From Bryum argenteum (Eukaryota > Streptophyta > Bryopsida > Bryales > Bryaceae), in the NCBI GenBank assembly GCA_037043015.1, contig CM073326.1, positions 14,950,345 to 15,014,344 on the forward strand: a DNA stretch of 64,000 bases, written 5' to 3'. Below are positions 35,105 to 48,117 of this stretch, in pieces. The stretch's first letter is position 1. The number at the start of each line of letters is the position of its first letter. The translations under genes were made by a program, and so were the position numbers. Below the pieces are notes generated by a model. That model had not been told where the DNA came from and made no database searches. It saw only the letters and a program-made list of their open reading frames with translations.

Positions 35105-38034
35105 TCTCACAATCCTTGGAGGAGTTTACGAGATGAGTGATGATGATGAGAGTTTGGTGTATGAAATTGGACAAGTGACATAATTATGAAGGGTAGAAGG
35201 GGGGGCGCTTCTCGGCTAACTAAAAGATTGTTGACCAAGTGATTGCATGTAACAGTGGTTCACTTTTCTTGAGGAGATTCCTTGACATAGATGAATTTGA
35301 TTTGAAATGTCAATTAACTTTACACTAACTAAAAGGCTGCAATTGCCATCACCCTCAACATATGAGCTTAACTTCTTTCACACGTTCTTTTGGCTTGCTT
35401 TTGATAGTTTGTCGGACTGTCGGTTGGCTATGTTGAATGCTAACATTTTTCTAAACCAAAAGATGTACGTGGTTCTTTAGAGGCCGCTCTGTAGTCATGG
35501 TGAAAATGAATGATGATGGTTAGCATTTCCTGAGCCACTCATTCTAAAATACGTGTTCCAATTTTTTTTATTGGATTTTCCGTGGAGCGAGTAGAGGTAA
35601 ATTAGATGTTATCCATACATGTTGAGATTCAATTAGATGAAGAGTTCAAACCGTGAAGAATTCTAACTGCTTTGTTCAATGTCCGCTTCTAGTGAATTTT
35701 AGTGGGTTGTAACCCAAATGGAGTTTAGCTTCGGTAACAGAAATTGTAAATTGAGCTTAGATAGTTTGAAATCATAGCATGAAATTTAAGCGGAGGTGAT
35801 GTTTTTCTATGGTATTATTAAATGAGACATGTATTGCTACTGCAAGCCAATTCTATGCATCAAGTTTACCTTCCCTTCATTTTCTAAATGCCCATGAATG
35901 CCCTTCACTTTTTGTATTGTGTGAACATCGTTGTGGCTTAAGAGTTATTAGTAGAATTGAAAGTAAGAGGTAGCTTTTTCAAACTTATAATCTTGTGTAG
36001 ACTCGTCGTAATATGAATTGGGTCAAATTTGGAGCCTTAAGGCCTCATAGATTGCAAGAGTTGTAAGTACTTGTACTTAACACACACACGTCCAAGCCCA
36101 CTTTTAGCAAAGGAAAACACCATTTCAAAAAGGATGTCATGAATGAAAATGGAGGTCAATCATTCACATCTTAACCACACCATCTTATAGTAAAATTAGT
36201 GTACATCACCTAGGCCAAAATGTAAGTCACAAAGCCCTATAGATTGCCAAGTCATAACATAAGAGTTCTCAAAAGTCAAAACAAACCACAAAATTTCATT
36301 GTTTTCGCGTTAGAGGGGAAATTCCACTTATAAAGCTGCTACATTGAAAACGTGTCAATAAGGAAGTTGTTCACCTTTATCTCAATAACACTCTTGTTCC
36401 AAAAGTAATCCATCAAAAGTATTCTTTGGCTCAAAGTATAGCTTTGCAATGGTAAAAACTCCCAAAAAGTTTACAATTAGGACATCCAAGACGAGACTCT
36501 TTGTACTAAAAGCCATGCCTTATTTTCCAAACATCGTGGACTAAGTGAAGGTTTCTATTACTAAAACTAGACTCTAATTGGAATCTATCGATCTTAACAT
36601 CATACTTGTGTAAAAATAAATAATAAAAAATTCTTTTTGAATCCACAAGATTGGCTGGCAATGATAAAACATGCTTTATATTTTAAAACCCAAAACCCAA
36701 AGTTGCCTTCACTCAAATGCATAGTGTAAATTCATACTTCACTGTATACGTGTTCAATACTTGCCACACAAACTAGACATCATTTGAGTCCAAATCCAAG
36801 TAGTTTTGTCAAAAAACGAACTTAAGACAAAGAAATTACTCTTTCTCTTCAAAGTTTCAAGCCCTTCATCCAAAATGTTGTCTATCAGCACTAGGGTTGT
36901 ATAGCCAAATAAGGGTTAGAATAGATAAAAAAACTCCATCAAGTTTACTTTGAAGTGGAAATTCTATCAATAGACCAATTGCAAAAAAGAGTCAAATATA
37001 GTATTTCTTTTGTTACAAAACATGTCTCTCTTTTCCCCTCCAAACCTCGTGCCCAATGAGTGTCTCATTTGGTAATGTTGCTCTTTTGCATCATCTTATT
37101 TTTTATCACATCCTAAATCTATTCTAAGCAAGCACTCTACTCTTTATGACTTCAGAGAAAAGTGACTTACACTAAGATATATGGCCTCCTATGAGAGTTT
37201 CTTATTTACTATTTGAAGAAATTCTGAATTGGTTTTTTATCTTTGGATCTACACCATTGTTTTGGGGCTTTGTGAACCTCCTAGGCTGATTGAGTTTATA
37301 ACAACTGAAGGATTCATTCGACAGTGGTTTACGACACCTTGATTTAGATAGGCTTCATTTTTGAATCTCGGTCCGTACCTTGTGTTGAAAAATGACATTG
37401 TGAATGAAGGGTAGAAACTCTGAAGAGCCATAACTTCTTCATCTATGCATCAATTTTGACAAAATCACTTGAATTGAGTCCCATTTCAAGTCTAGTTCCT
37501 GTGGTAATGATTACATACTCTTACGGAAAAATATGAATACGTGGCAAGCATTTCAGTGAAGATGGCAGATTTTGTTTTCAGGGTTCCAAACATGGAGCAT
37601 GTTTTACCATTGCAAGCAAATTATGTGAAATCCAAAAAAAAATTCATGTAATTTTCTTGCACACGTACTATCTTTAGATGCGTTCTAACAACTTTCAAGT
37701 TCTAAGATTTTTGATCCAAATAACTTTGGTATTGGCATTGCAATTCTTTCTCTACAATTAAAAAGGTGAAAAAATGGATGAAATTTGATGAGGTAGACCT
37801 CTTGCATCCACCTCTAGAATTTGATTTTGTTTTTTGGGATGGAGTCCAATCATAGTCTATTTTAGTGATAGAAAAATTAACGTAATTGAAGATGTGTTGA
37901 AGATAGGGCATAGATTTGAGTGCAAAGGGTCTAGATTTAGTCTAGTTTTCCTTTGAAATATTTTGGGTCAATTTTCACTATTGGAACTTTGGAAGGTAAC
38001 CATTTAAGAGATGATAGTCTTTCAATGAAATTAA

Positions 38035-38275
38035 CCCCTAAAGGTCCAGGAAAGCGAAAACCGCTTTTCGGAGTCCAAAATTCAGTCAACTTTGACCATT
38101 ATAATCTCACAAATGAAGTAGAATCAATGGTTCAATTTTGGCAAGTGAGTGGAAGGTTAAGTTAACTTCAAGATCCTACGGTTGGATCTTCCAAATAATT
38201 CTTAGATTGAAAGTTTTTAGGCCTGAAGTAAGGGAATGTCCATTTTTACAATTTTGCATCAAGAACCTTTAGGGG
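38035..38275. mobile_element. TTAA-flanked MITE, 241 bp
   Basis: Begins CCCCTAAAGGTCC and ends GAACCTTTAGGGG, between TTAA at 38031-38034 and TTAA at 38276-38279. TTAA target sites with CCC-starting inverted ends are the mark of the piggyBac superfamily. The mirror position in the left arm (near 17565) and the copy near 50225 (GAATTTAATTTGG) lack it, so insertion came after the arms formed. Confidence 0.88.
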
Positions 38276-39882
38276 TTAATTTGGTGCAAAAGTGTTGATG
38301 AGATGAAGATGAGCAACTTTATAGTTTGTGATTTATTTAATTGATTTGGTTTTGGTCCACATGACCTACAAGAAGTCTATTATAAGTGTGTACGGTTGAG
38401 ATCTAAATTCCTTGCTTTAATCTTGCATCTATCACACTTTTTCTGAGAATGTGTTTTTGGCTCATAACACCCCCAAGGATGTTAAGGCGTTGATAATAGT
38501 TATAAATATTTCCCATGTACAATGAATATACTTGTGATTGTAAGTATTGGGTGAAATTTCATGAATTTCATGCATTTTAAGCTCCTCCATTTTGGCTCGC
38601 AACCCAAGGAATGTTTTCAAAGACTCTCAAATTAGAATTTTACTTTGCAAATTTTACCATATACACTTTGCTGTAGAGAGAGCACCTTGGAAAGATTCTT
38701 AGGTCAAATTATGTCATTTAGAACCTTCATCTAAACTGCCCAAAATTGCAAAAACCCTCTTTGTGTCTTACGGAGTTTAAGGGGTTCAAAATCAATATTC
38801 TATTCATGTAGTGTGATTACCCCTCTTTTGACAAGAATTCTACACAAAAGTAAATTGGGTTTTTGCAAATTATATGCAGCTTGAACACATGGCTATCCTT
38901 TGAGATGTGAAAATGTGAACACTACTTCATGCACTCCATTAGCCATATTAGAGCCATAAACATGGGAGCTCAAAGTCGAGGATCCAACAAAGGTGGACAT
39001 GATTTTTTGCAGGACTATTCAACACCAAAATTTGATTTTATTGTTAAATAAATAGTTATTTGTAAATGTATTAGTGTAACAAAAAGATGCAACATGACCA
39101 CTTGTTTTCAAAAGACATGACCAATGTTGTTTCGAATAAATTCAAGGCACAAATCGTGAAAAACTAGACCATATTGTGATTTGTGTGACTTCAAGCACTA
39201 ACTAGTAGCATTTCAATTGGTGTATCTCATAAACCCTTTCTCAATTAAAGGTCTCTAAGGGGTTACCATTCTCTTTTTGTCTATTCAAATTTCCCAAACC
39301 CCCATCCTCACAAAAGAAATGAGAGGCCTACCTAGTCTCAAATTGGCTGGTCATGTTACAACTACTTCAAGTGCTCGAATATGTTCATAAGGGTTGTTGG
39401 TATGGTTCAAATTCCATATTTCTATGAAGGGTCATTCAAGGTAAAATGGGGTCAAAGATCCCCATACATAAATGTACTAAGTACCAACTAAAAATCATTC
39501 AAAGTGCAATAGCATAAAATCTTTCCCACCCTCCACCCCTACTTCCAAAAGCATTTGTCGCACAATTTCTGAAAGACTATGTCATTGGATCAAAAAAGCC
39601 ATGATGGCAAGAAGTCACTCTTCATGTAACATATCTTCAGAAAGCTTCAAGTTTGGTATACATGGAGACAACTACTATTTCTTTTCCCTGTACTCAATAG
39701 GAAATTTATGGACCATTAAATGGTAATTTCGAGGACAATGTGAATGAGCCTGGTTGAAGTAAAGTGGTTGGAGTAGAGTTTGTAAAGTCACCCAAGCACA
39801 CAAACAAGTACAAGTACATATTGCTTTTGGGCACTAAAGACAATGCAGTTGTCGCTGCTTTTGTGCCCAATGATTATTGAGT

Positions 39883-42800
39883 GTTATTGAATCTACTTTC
39901 ACATATACTTCAATCAAAAAGCTTTGATCTAGAAAGTTTTTGGCTATTTCTGAATATCATACTTATGTAATTTATTTTCTTTTTTTTATGAAAAACAATA
40001 TTTGACCCCACATGATTTGCTTCCAATTGTAAAACATGCTTAATGTTTCAAAACTCAAAACCCAAAGCTCCCTTCACTAAAATGCATATTGTTCAATCAT
40101 ACTTTAGTGCATGGGTCTTCAATACTTACCCCACAAACAAGACTTGATTTTAGTCCGAATCCAAATAATTTTGTCGAAAACGGACTCGGCATGAAGAAAT
40201 TACTCTGGGTCTTCAAAGTTTCAACCCCTTCATTCAAAAGTTGTCTCTCAACACTAGGGTCGTATAGCCAAATAGAGGTTTAAAGAGGTGAAAAAATGCC
40301 ATCATTTTTACTTTGAAGTGGAAATCCTATCTTTAGATCAATTGCCAAGAATCATCAACTATACCTCTATAAGGTTGTTTGCTTCTCTCTCAACATCACA
40401 CTTGTACCAAAAAGATCACTAGTACATAGTAAATGATAAAAGGGTTCAAATACTAATCAGCATAAACATAAAGGTAGATGAGGAGATACAACTCCTCATA
40501 TACCATGCATTTCTTCAATTTTTGAATATAAAGACATCATAATATAAAAATTGCCAAATTAATACCAACAAAAGAAACTTCCAACTTACAAAAAGTTGGT
40601 ACCAGGTTTCATCCTTAAATTAGGCTTATCTAAAATATAGATGTGATCCAAAGAATCGGCTTGTAATAGCAAAACATGTCCGAGGTTTCAAAACCCATAA
40701 ACAAAAGCTTGTGCACTAGAATGCATGCCATCTTATACCATCTTGGATAACTCTTCAATATTTAGTTATTTACCACTTAAACTACACTTGAATTGGGTCT
40801 GAATCGAACAAAATTTGCCTTTCATAGACTACGAAGTAAGATGTTATGGTCCTTTGAACTCCTAGCTTATTCTCCAAACTTACGTATTTCGACATCTTGG
40901 GGCACTTAAAGGTTAGGATGAAGCCCAATAACTTTCTAGTTGGAAGTTTTGTATTGAAATTAGCTTTGAAAGTCTTAATATTAAAAAAAAGAATCAATGC
41001 ATGATACTTGAGAGGCTATATCCTCTTCATACAATGTTGGATTTCAATCTTCAATTGTTGGAATAGATTCTAGTTCAAATCTAAGTAGATTTTTGTGGTA
41101 GATAGCTTAGTTTTATCCATGTTGTATACTTGCAATTTAGTTATTTAAGGAGGTTTCGCTTTGGACTATTTTACCTATGCAAACTTTGAGGTTGTTTTCA
41201 TCATGTGGACCTAAAAGTTATTAACTACAATTTTTTTTGTTGTAAGAGTGTATTTGAGATGAAGATGAATAACTCCTTAGTTGGTGATTTTTATAATGCA
41301 AGTGGAATGTTGAATAATTGGTAAGGTTTTCACTTCAAAGTGAAAAGTTAGTGATGGTGAAAAAGGTCTCTATCTTCCAAGAGTCTCATCCAAACCATAA
41401 TAAGAAAGGTCTTTGTAACAAGATTTTAAAATAAAAATTGAACAATTTTGTATTCTTAGAAATAATGGATCTAAAATATTGAATTGTCAAATATGGATAA
41501 TAAATCTTCTTAATGAAACTAAGAAACCAACAGGATCTACTAATTGCGATATGATAGACAAAAGTAGAGTTAACCCTTAAACGCCCACGATGTCGAAAAA
41601 CGACATTGTGGATGTACATCCAAAAACTTTGAAGAGCCATATCTTCTTCATCCAAGGTCCGTTTTGGATGAAATCACTTGGGATAGGTTCCAAATCAAGT
41701 CTAGTTTGTGTTGAAAAATTTTCAAGCCCATACAATAAAGTATGAATTAATGGAATGCACTTTAGTAAAGACAGCTCTTGTTTTTGGGATTCCAAGCATG
41801 GGGCTTGTATTACCATTGCAAGCCAATTATGTGAAAATAAAAATAGTTTTTCATGAATTTTTTTTTCATGGTCATGATCTTAAGGTGATTCTTAACAACT
41901 TTGTAGTGAGAAGTTTTTTGATCCAAATGATTTTGCTATTGGATTTGCAATGATGTTTTGTCAACAGAAAAAGTGAGAAAATGGATGATATTTGAGGAGC
42001 TATATCTCCCTCATCCACCGTTGGATTTCAACTTAATTTTGTGGGATGGCCTCCAATTAGAGTCTAGTCTAAGTGGTAGAAACCTTAACAAGATTGACGA
42101 TGTTTTGAAGATAAGGCATGAAATTGAATGCAAAGGGTCTAGTTTTGGACTATTTTTCCTTTGTAAAATGTTTGGTAGTTTTTACCATTGCATGGCTTTT
42201 ATTTGAGCCAAGAAATTTTTTTGAGGAATTTTTGTTGGATGAAGGACTTATTAAGATGAAGGTGAACATCTTTCTAGTTGGTGATTTTTTCATTGCAATA
42301 GGTATATTGGTAGCATTTCCACCTCAAAGTGAAAATGATGAAATTTTGCAGTTTGTTTTTTATATTCATATGTTATGATCTCCCGATCTATAAGGCCTCA
42401 TGACTCAAATTTTGGTCCACATGATCTTCGATAAGTCTATTATAAGTTTGTGCGGTTAAGATCTTAATAGCTTCTCTTGATTTTCATCTATGACGATTTC
42501 TAAGGAAATGTGCTATTCTGCTAAAAATAGGCTCGGGCGTATAGGGGTTAAAATATGATACTTCTTTGGTCACAAAAAAAGTCTCTCATTTGCCCTCCAA
42601 ACCTTGTGCCAAATTAGTGTCTCATTTGGTCATATGCTTCTTTTGCACCATCTTATTTTTTTCTCACATCCTAAATCTTTATAAGCAAGCACTCTAGATT
42701 TATTTGTGAGAAAAGTGACTTACAATGAGATTTATGGCCTCCTATGGGATTTTTTCTTATTTACCACTAAAGATTCGTTGAGTTGATATTTTTACCTTTG

Positions 42801-43240
42801 GATCTACAACATAGATGAGTTCATATAATAGTTGATAAAAAAAAATTAAAAAAAATCAGCATCATTTGGTCTACTTTATGCTAAGGAGGATTTAATTTCT
42901 CAAAGCACAATCATTTTGCTCAAAAACAATTTCCATGAAGATGACTAGGTTGAATACATGGAGCCATAACTTTGGATACTAATTAGTTTTTTAGAACCTT
43001 CATGCAATCTATTAGAAAAAGGTTCAAAATCACTGATTTGGTAAAATATAGATCACGTTGAATCGTTTAGGTTCTTGAAAATATAGAACAATCACTTGGT
43101 ATCTCTATGTGAATTTCAAACAATGTTATCAATTTGGAAAATTTTGGAACTCTCAAATTTTGACGAATTCTCATAGAAATCTTTAATACTACAAAAAATC
43201 ATAAATCTAGATGCACTAAACTTTGAAGGTTGCTCTTGTA
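39883..43240 (-). repeat. Inverted copy of left sequence 9780-11840
   Basis: Continues the inverted order of the right arm but skips the left segment 11840-15957 that carries the bestrophin gene. Landmarks: CGTATTTCGACATCTTGGGG near 40881 and CACAATCATTTTGCTCAAAA near 42906. It contains the TTAA-type element at 41574-42547. No gene is visible. Confidence 0.75.
41574..42547. mobile_element. TTAA-flanked non-autonomous element, 974 bp
   Basis: Begins CCCTTAAACGCCC and ends GGGCGTATAGGGG, with TTAA at 41570-41573 and 42548-42551. The paralogous site in the left block (AGAGTCAAAATATAG, reverse of about 10350) reads TCAA without the insert. The interior repeats themes seen at 37300-38500 and 46400-46900 (GAAGAGCCATAACTTCTTCAT-like), so it is the best-preserved member of a family that makes up much of the surrounding noncoding DNA. 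No transposase. Confidence 0.82.
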
Positions 43241-43908
43241 GAATGTGTAAAAGTTTCAACAATAAACTCTAGAATAAACTCAAAAAATCTTTCAAGATAA
43301 AAAGTTCCTTTCTTTTCCCATTTTGGCTTGAAAACTAAAGTTTGTGTTAAAGAAATCAAATATTGAGATTTGACTTTGCAATTATTACCACTTACACTTT
43401 GTATGTATCACCACACCACTTCTAAAATATAGCGCAAGAAATTTGCCAATGGACCTTTCATCTAAGGTGCCCAAAACAGCAAGAGGCCATCTTAGCTTTC
43501 TTGGATCATTGGGGCTTATATTGTAGCTTGGAGATAAGCTACCCACTTGGCATGTTGGTTAGAGCTATGCTAATCTTATTAGCTTCCATACAATGGATTC
43601 TCTCTAAGTGATAATAACAAGGCTAGTGGAATACAACACTTTTTAGTACAAAATTTGTACAACTTTGTGGTAAAGGCTTCAATCTTCTATAATTTTTTCC
43701 TAGCTAGTTTCAAGTGATAATAGGATACATATTTGTCTTGGACTCCTCATACAAGAGGGAAGTGACATTCTACACATTGTCTACGTCAACATACATTTTC
43801 TTGGAATCGTTTGAATCTACTTTCCTCCATATGCTTGAGATATTTGTAGAAAGAGTTATTGAGCATTCAATTTAGAATGACATCTATACCAAGTTTGTGC
43901 ATGTAAAT

Positions 43909-43911
<3 letters not shown>

Positions 43912-43981
<70 letters not shown>
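43912..43981. repeat. (AT)n microsatellite, 70 bp
   Basis: A pure alternating AT tract of about 35 units. Confidence 0.97.
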
Positions 43982-43985
<4 letters not shown>

Positions 43986-45312
43986 TTCTTGGAATGGTCA
44001 AAAACTGTACAACAAGTTGCTCTATGACAAGCTCACATTTACCTAAAATCTCTTATTCAAGAAAAGAAAAAATAGTATATTGTTTTCTCGTTCACCAAAG
44101 TTCCAACCTTCCTCAAGGTATGATATGTAAGGGGTGAGAGCAAAGTAATCTTGCCATGGCTTTGTTGAGCCTCTTATCAAAATGTGGTACAAATGCTTTT
44201 GAAATAACGGATCTACACAAGGTAAGGTTTTAAGCTTTTGCACTTTGAATATCTCCAAGTAGATTTTCAATACTCTATGTACATCAATGGGGTTTTTTTC
44301 CCTAATTTACCATATACTTTATGCTTTCAATACGGTAATATATTCTTATCAAGAATTCGCTCAAGAAGTGATTGAAATACAACATTTTTTAGCACTTTTC
44401 GTGCAAGTGTGTAGTAGAAATATTCCTCTTTCCTAGAGAAGATTCAATCTTCTACACATGTGTAAGATTAGAAAGGAGTCTTAGCTAGTTTCAAGTGGAA
44501 ATAAGGTATATGTGTTTTTAACTCCTAATTCAAGAGGTAAGTAACGTTGGATGCGGTCGTGAATTGCACCTCAAGGAAGTTAAAGTGCCCAAGCAGTGGC
44601 ATGGTTAGAATACCAGAACGATGACTAGAATCATAAGTTGACTAAATGGTGTGGTTGCTTCTCAAATGGATCCACTTGTACTCCTTCTGATGATTCCAAA
44701 CTCTGAAGTTTGATTGCCAATTGATTGGAGTCAAATGAATTTCCATTGTTAGTTGACGAGAGTCATGTCTCCGTGGTGCACGTTTCTGCACATACAAGTG
44801 TACAATTCCTTATTGGAAGGCCCGCCTACACGACCAACATACACTAGGTAGTCATGCCACATATAACTAAGTTCGGATGAAATGTTGGACAAGTGCGGTA
44901 CATATTATTGTGCAGGGTATCTAAGCTAACATTGGTTTTGTGCGTCTTAGTGGATCTTCAAACATCATGTATTTTGTGCATGGAGTCATTCTTGGGGGAG
45001 CTGATGAGTCAATTGTGGGAGTACAGACGTACTTGTAGAGCATGCCAATAACAAGCTTTACTCCAATATACAAAGATATTTGTAGCTTTTAGAGCTTGAC
45101 AAAAGAGGAATCTCCAAATTATTCATGATAGCTTCTTCTTTGTTATTCATTCTGAAGTTGCCGAGAATCTTATATGTAGGAATGTTATGCATCTCCAAAA
45201 TACTCTAGTGATCACTCAATTCACTCAATTTGATTCAATTGAGTTTGTGGATTTTGCTATATTTTTTCAATTGATTTCACTGGAGAGATACTTATAGATG
45301 GATGGGACATAA

Positions 45313-45746
45313 AACCTCAATTCCGTTAAAATGGCACAATTCCTTGTGCCATATTGCCAAAGCCATGTTGTGCCAATTTGGTCGCGTTTCTGAAACGTGC
45401 CATTTTACCGGCATATTTTGAACTCAAAATCTCAAAGATTTATGCTTGCAAAATGGCACGTTTTTTAATATCACCCACATCTTCCATTATATCAACAAAT
45501 TTCTGTAATATCATCAAAAATTCCATAATATCACACTATTTGATGAATTTTGACCTTCAAATTCTGTCGAAGGGCAGTTTTTTCTGAACGGCCGCTCAGA
45601 AATATCTCTGGTTTTGAGCGGCCGCTCAGAAAAATTTGCTCTATTATGTCAAAAAAATGACAAAAACGAGTGTTGTTTTTTTCATTTTTTCCACCTTAAA
45701 TCGTGCCATTTTACCAGAATATTGCCAAATTAACGGAATTGAGGTT
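45313..45746. mobile_element. MITE, AACCTC family, 434-bp form
   Basis: Perfect 17-bp inverted ends AACCTCAATTCCGTTAA and TTAACGGAATTGAGGTT, flanked by ATAA at 45309-45312 and 45747-45750. Both full copies of module A keep the empty site, reading GATGGGACATGAGCTTC on the reverse strand near 6176 and 58856. The interior differs from the 257-bp form and carries two GCGGCCGCTCAGAAA-like strings 38 bp apart and several TATCAC runs. Confidence 0.92.
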
Positions 45747-46867
45747 ATAAGCTTCCAGCGTTCCTTTAGGAGAAGACTTGCAGAATTGCTCGTGAATGTA
45801 CAGCATCAATGTTTAACGTCACTCTGATTATCTTGAGGAAATGTTGGTTGGGCAAATTGCATTTGTGCTGAATTGAAGTACAGCAGGTGCTACTTTAGTG
45901 ACATAAACATGAGAGCTGCACCATTGCTTCATCTAGGCGTGTGCATACTTGTCTCCTTGCTCTCACTTTCTAAATATCGCTACTCCATTAGGAGCTTTGT
46001 ACGGTAGTGGACATGCGGCCATGGAGACACACAAGACATCTAACAACCTTCTTATATCCTCCTTTTAATTCTTTGTTGAAGAATGATGTTCATTTGCTGA
46101 AGAATGATATTCATTGTTATTGATTGTTATTGATTGCAAAACGAGGTCATCTATTGTGGATCAGAGAATAAGTGTTCATTCTTCCAAATTCCTCGCTTTG
46201 CTCTATGAACCGTACAACTTTGACAATTGGAAGTAGTTTTCATGAGGCTTTGATTTGAGTTGAAACATCAAGCAATGTGCATAGCTATATATTCTCAAGA
46301 CGACAACATAACGCGGTTTTGGGCCTTTGTGAACCTCCTACGCTAATTGAGTTTATAATAGTTGAAGAATTCATTCGATACTTTTTTATGAAACCTTGAT
46401 TCAGATATACTTTATTCTTCAACCCTAATAGGTCCCTTGTGACAAAAACGTTAATTTGGATGAGGGTTAGAAATTTTAAAGAGCCATAACTTCTTCATCT
46501 CTGCACCCATTTTGACAAAATGACTTGAATTGGGTCCCAATTCAAGTCAAGATTCCGTGGTAAACATTATAGACTCTTACGGAAAAGTATGAACACGTGG
46601 CAAGCATTTCAATGAAGATAGCAGCTTTTGTTTTTGGGGTTCCAAACATGGGGGCGGTGTTTTACCATTGCAAGCAAATTATGTGAAATCAAAAATAGTA
46701 TCTCATGTAATTTTCTTGCACGCATATGATCTTTAGATGCATTCTAACAACTTTCAAGTTATGAGATAATTGACCCAAATAACTTTGGTATTGGAATTGC
46801 AATGATGTTTCTACGATTAAAAAGGTGACAAAATAGATGAATTTGATGTTGGATCTCGTGTCAAGCT

Positions 46868-46984
46868 AGGTGGTGAGCTAGATGTGGAGCTAGGTGTCGA
46901 GCTAGATGTGGAGCTAGGTGTCGAGCTAGATGTGGAGCTAGGTGTCGAGCTAGATGTGGAACTAGGTGTGGAGCTAGGTGTGGT
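46868..46984 (+). repeat. 24-bp minisatellite in a small ORF
   Basis: About five tandem units of GAGCTAGATGTGGAGCTAGG-like sequence, 24 bp long and thus in frame. A 77-codon ORF (46884-47117) reads them as DVELGVEL repeats and continues into non-repetitive LTIQEALSHTTIPRWNP sequence. I see no other copy, and an inverted ATACAGGAGGC/GCCTCCTGTAT pair follows. Whether it is coding is unknown. Confidence 0.6.
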
Positions 46985-47539
46985 CAATTCAACAATCTCT
47001 CTTACAATACAGGAGGCTTTGTCTCACACGACGATTCCGCGCTGGAATCCGTCATGGCCTCCTGTATCCACACTTCCCGCTCAACCGCTCAACCAACCGC
47101 TCATGCAAGCAATATAAAGGCTTATTTTTATAGCTTTAGGCAATCCAAGTTGAATGTGCTCAACGGCACGGGTCCCACTAGTTTCCATACATATTGAGAT
47201 TCAATAGGATGAAGAGTTGAAACTTTGAAGAGTTCTCACTTCTTTGTTCAATGTCCTCAAGTCCTCTTTTGTTGAGAATTATTAGATTGGAACTCAAATG
47301 AAGTTTATCTTTAATGATGGAAATTTTAAATTGAGTTGAGGTAGTTTGAATTCATACTTAGCATGAAATCTAGGAGGTGGATATGTTGTTATATGGTTTT
47401 GAAACATGAGACATGTATTGCCACTGCAGACCTATTTTATGAATCATATTTATCTTCTCTTCATTTTCTTTCTATAAGAGTAAATTGAGCGCATGAATGT
47501 CCTTTGGGTTTGAATAATGTGTACATTATTGTACCTTAA

Positions 47540-48117
47540 CCCCTAAAGAACCTTTAAGTGCTTTTGAGAGCTTGAAACCTCAAAACTCCAATTCTCTACC
47601 TCTATGCACTTCAAGGGGTGTGAAACGATTCCTTTAATCTTTTTTGAACTTTCAAAGGTAAGATCTTGTACCTAAGCCAATTTTCAGTACCTGATTTGAA
47701 AATTGACCGATGGATGTTTACCATTTGAGAGATCATAACATCCAAAGTTTGCCTACAAAGTTTTTTTCGGCATTGTTAAGATTATTTTTGACACTTTTGG
47801 AGGCTGCCCTTGTAAAATTGGTACTCTTTGTGACTTGGGGCCATTTGGAACTTAAGTAGTGATTTGGTCATGAACATATTTCCAAAAAAAATCTCAAAAA
47901 AATACTAAATTTAAACTGCCCTAGTTCAGCTCACAAACCAAGAATTGTCGTAGAAGACTCAAGAACTAGAATTTGGCTTTGCAAATTTTACCACATATAC
48001 TTTGCAGTATTGGGAGCACCCTTTAAAAGATTTAGGCAAAAATATTACTTTTAACCTATTCGTCTAGGCTGCCTAAAATAGCAAAAGCCCGATTCGGTCC
48101 TCTTGGATCTTTAGGGG
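47540..48117. mobile_element. TTAA-flanked MITE, 578 bp
   Basis: Begins CCCCTAAAGAACC and ends GGATCTTTAGGGG, with TTAA at 47536-47539 and 48118-48121. The empty site is present twice: GTATCTTAAGAGTTATTGG near 53776 and, reversed, near 12970. Inner sequence resembles 17040-17260 and 38580-38770, which are therefore probably older family members. Confidence 0.9.

Larger units (their letters stand above)
31618..39882 (-). repeat. Right arm of large inverted repeat
   Basis: Reverse complement of 15957-23880. It is longer than the left arm by a 241-bp TTAA-type MITE with its 4-bp duplication (38031-38275) and by about 98 bp near 35600-35720 that the left arm has lost. Inward, this arm continues into normal A-module sequence (31260-31617), so the break at the inner end belongs to the left arm. 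At 39882 the match to the left arm stops, and matching resumes with left sequence near 11840. Confidence 0.9.
43241..46150 (-). repeat. Inverted 3' part of module A plus older repeat
   Basis: About 43340-43520 resembles the interior of the TTAA-type element at 47540-48117. From about 44340 to 46150 the reverse complement follows module A (ATTGCACCTCAAGGAAGTTAAAG near 44564; CTACAAGTACTTCCGTAC of copy 1 near 45030 reversed). It is interrupted by an AT dinucleotide tract and the MITE at 45313. No gene. Confidence 0.7.

Noticed and set aside
43912..43981. AT tract as a possible replication origin or attachment site
   Set aside because: A plain dinucleotide microsatellite with no supporting context.
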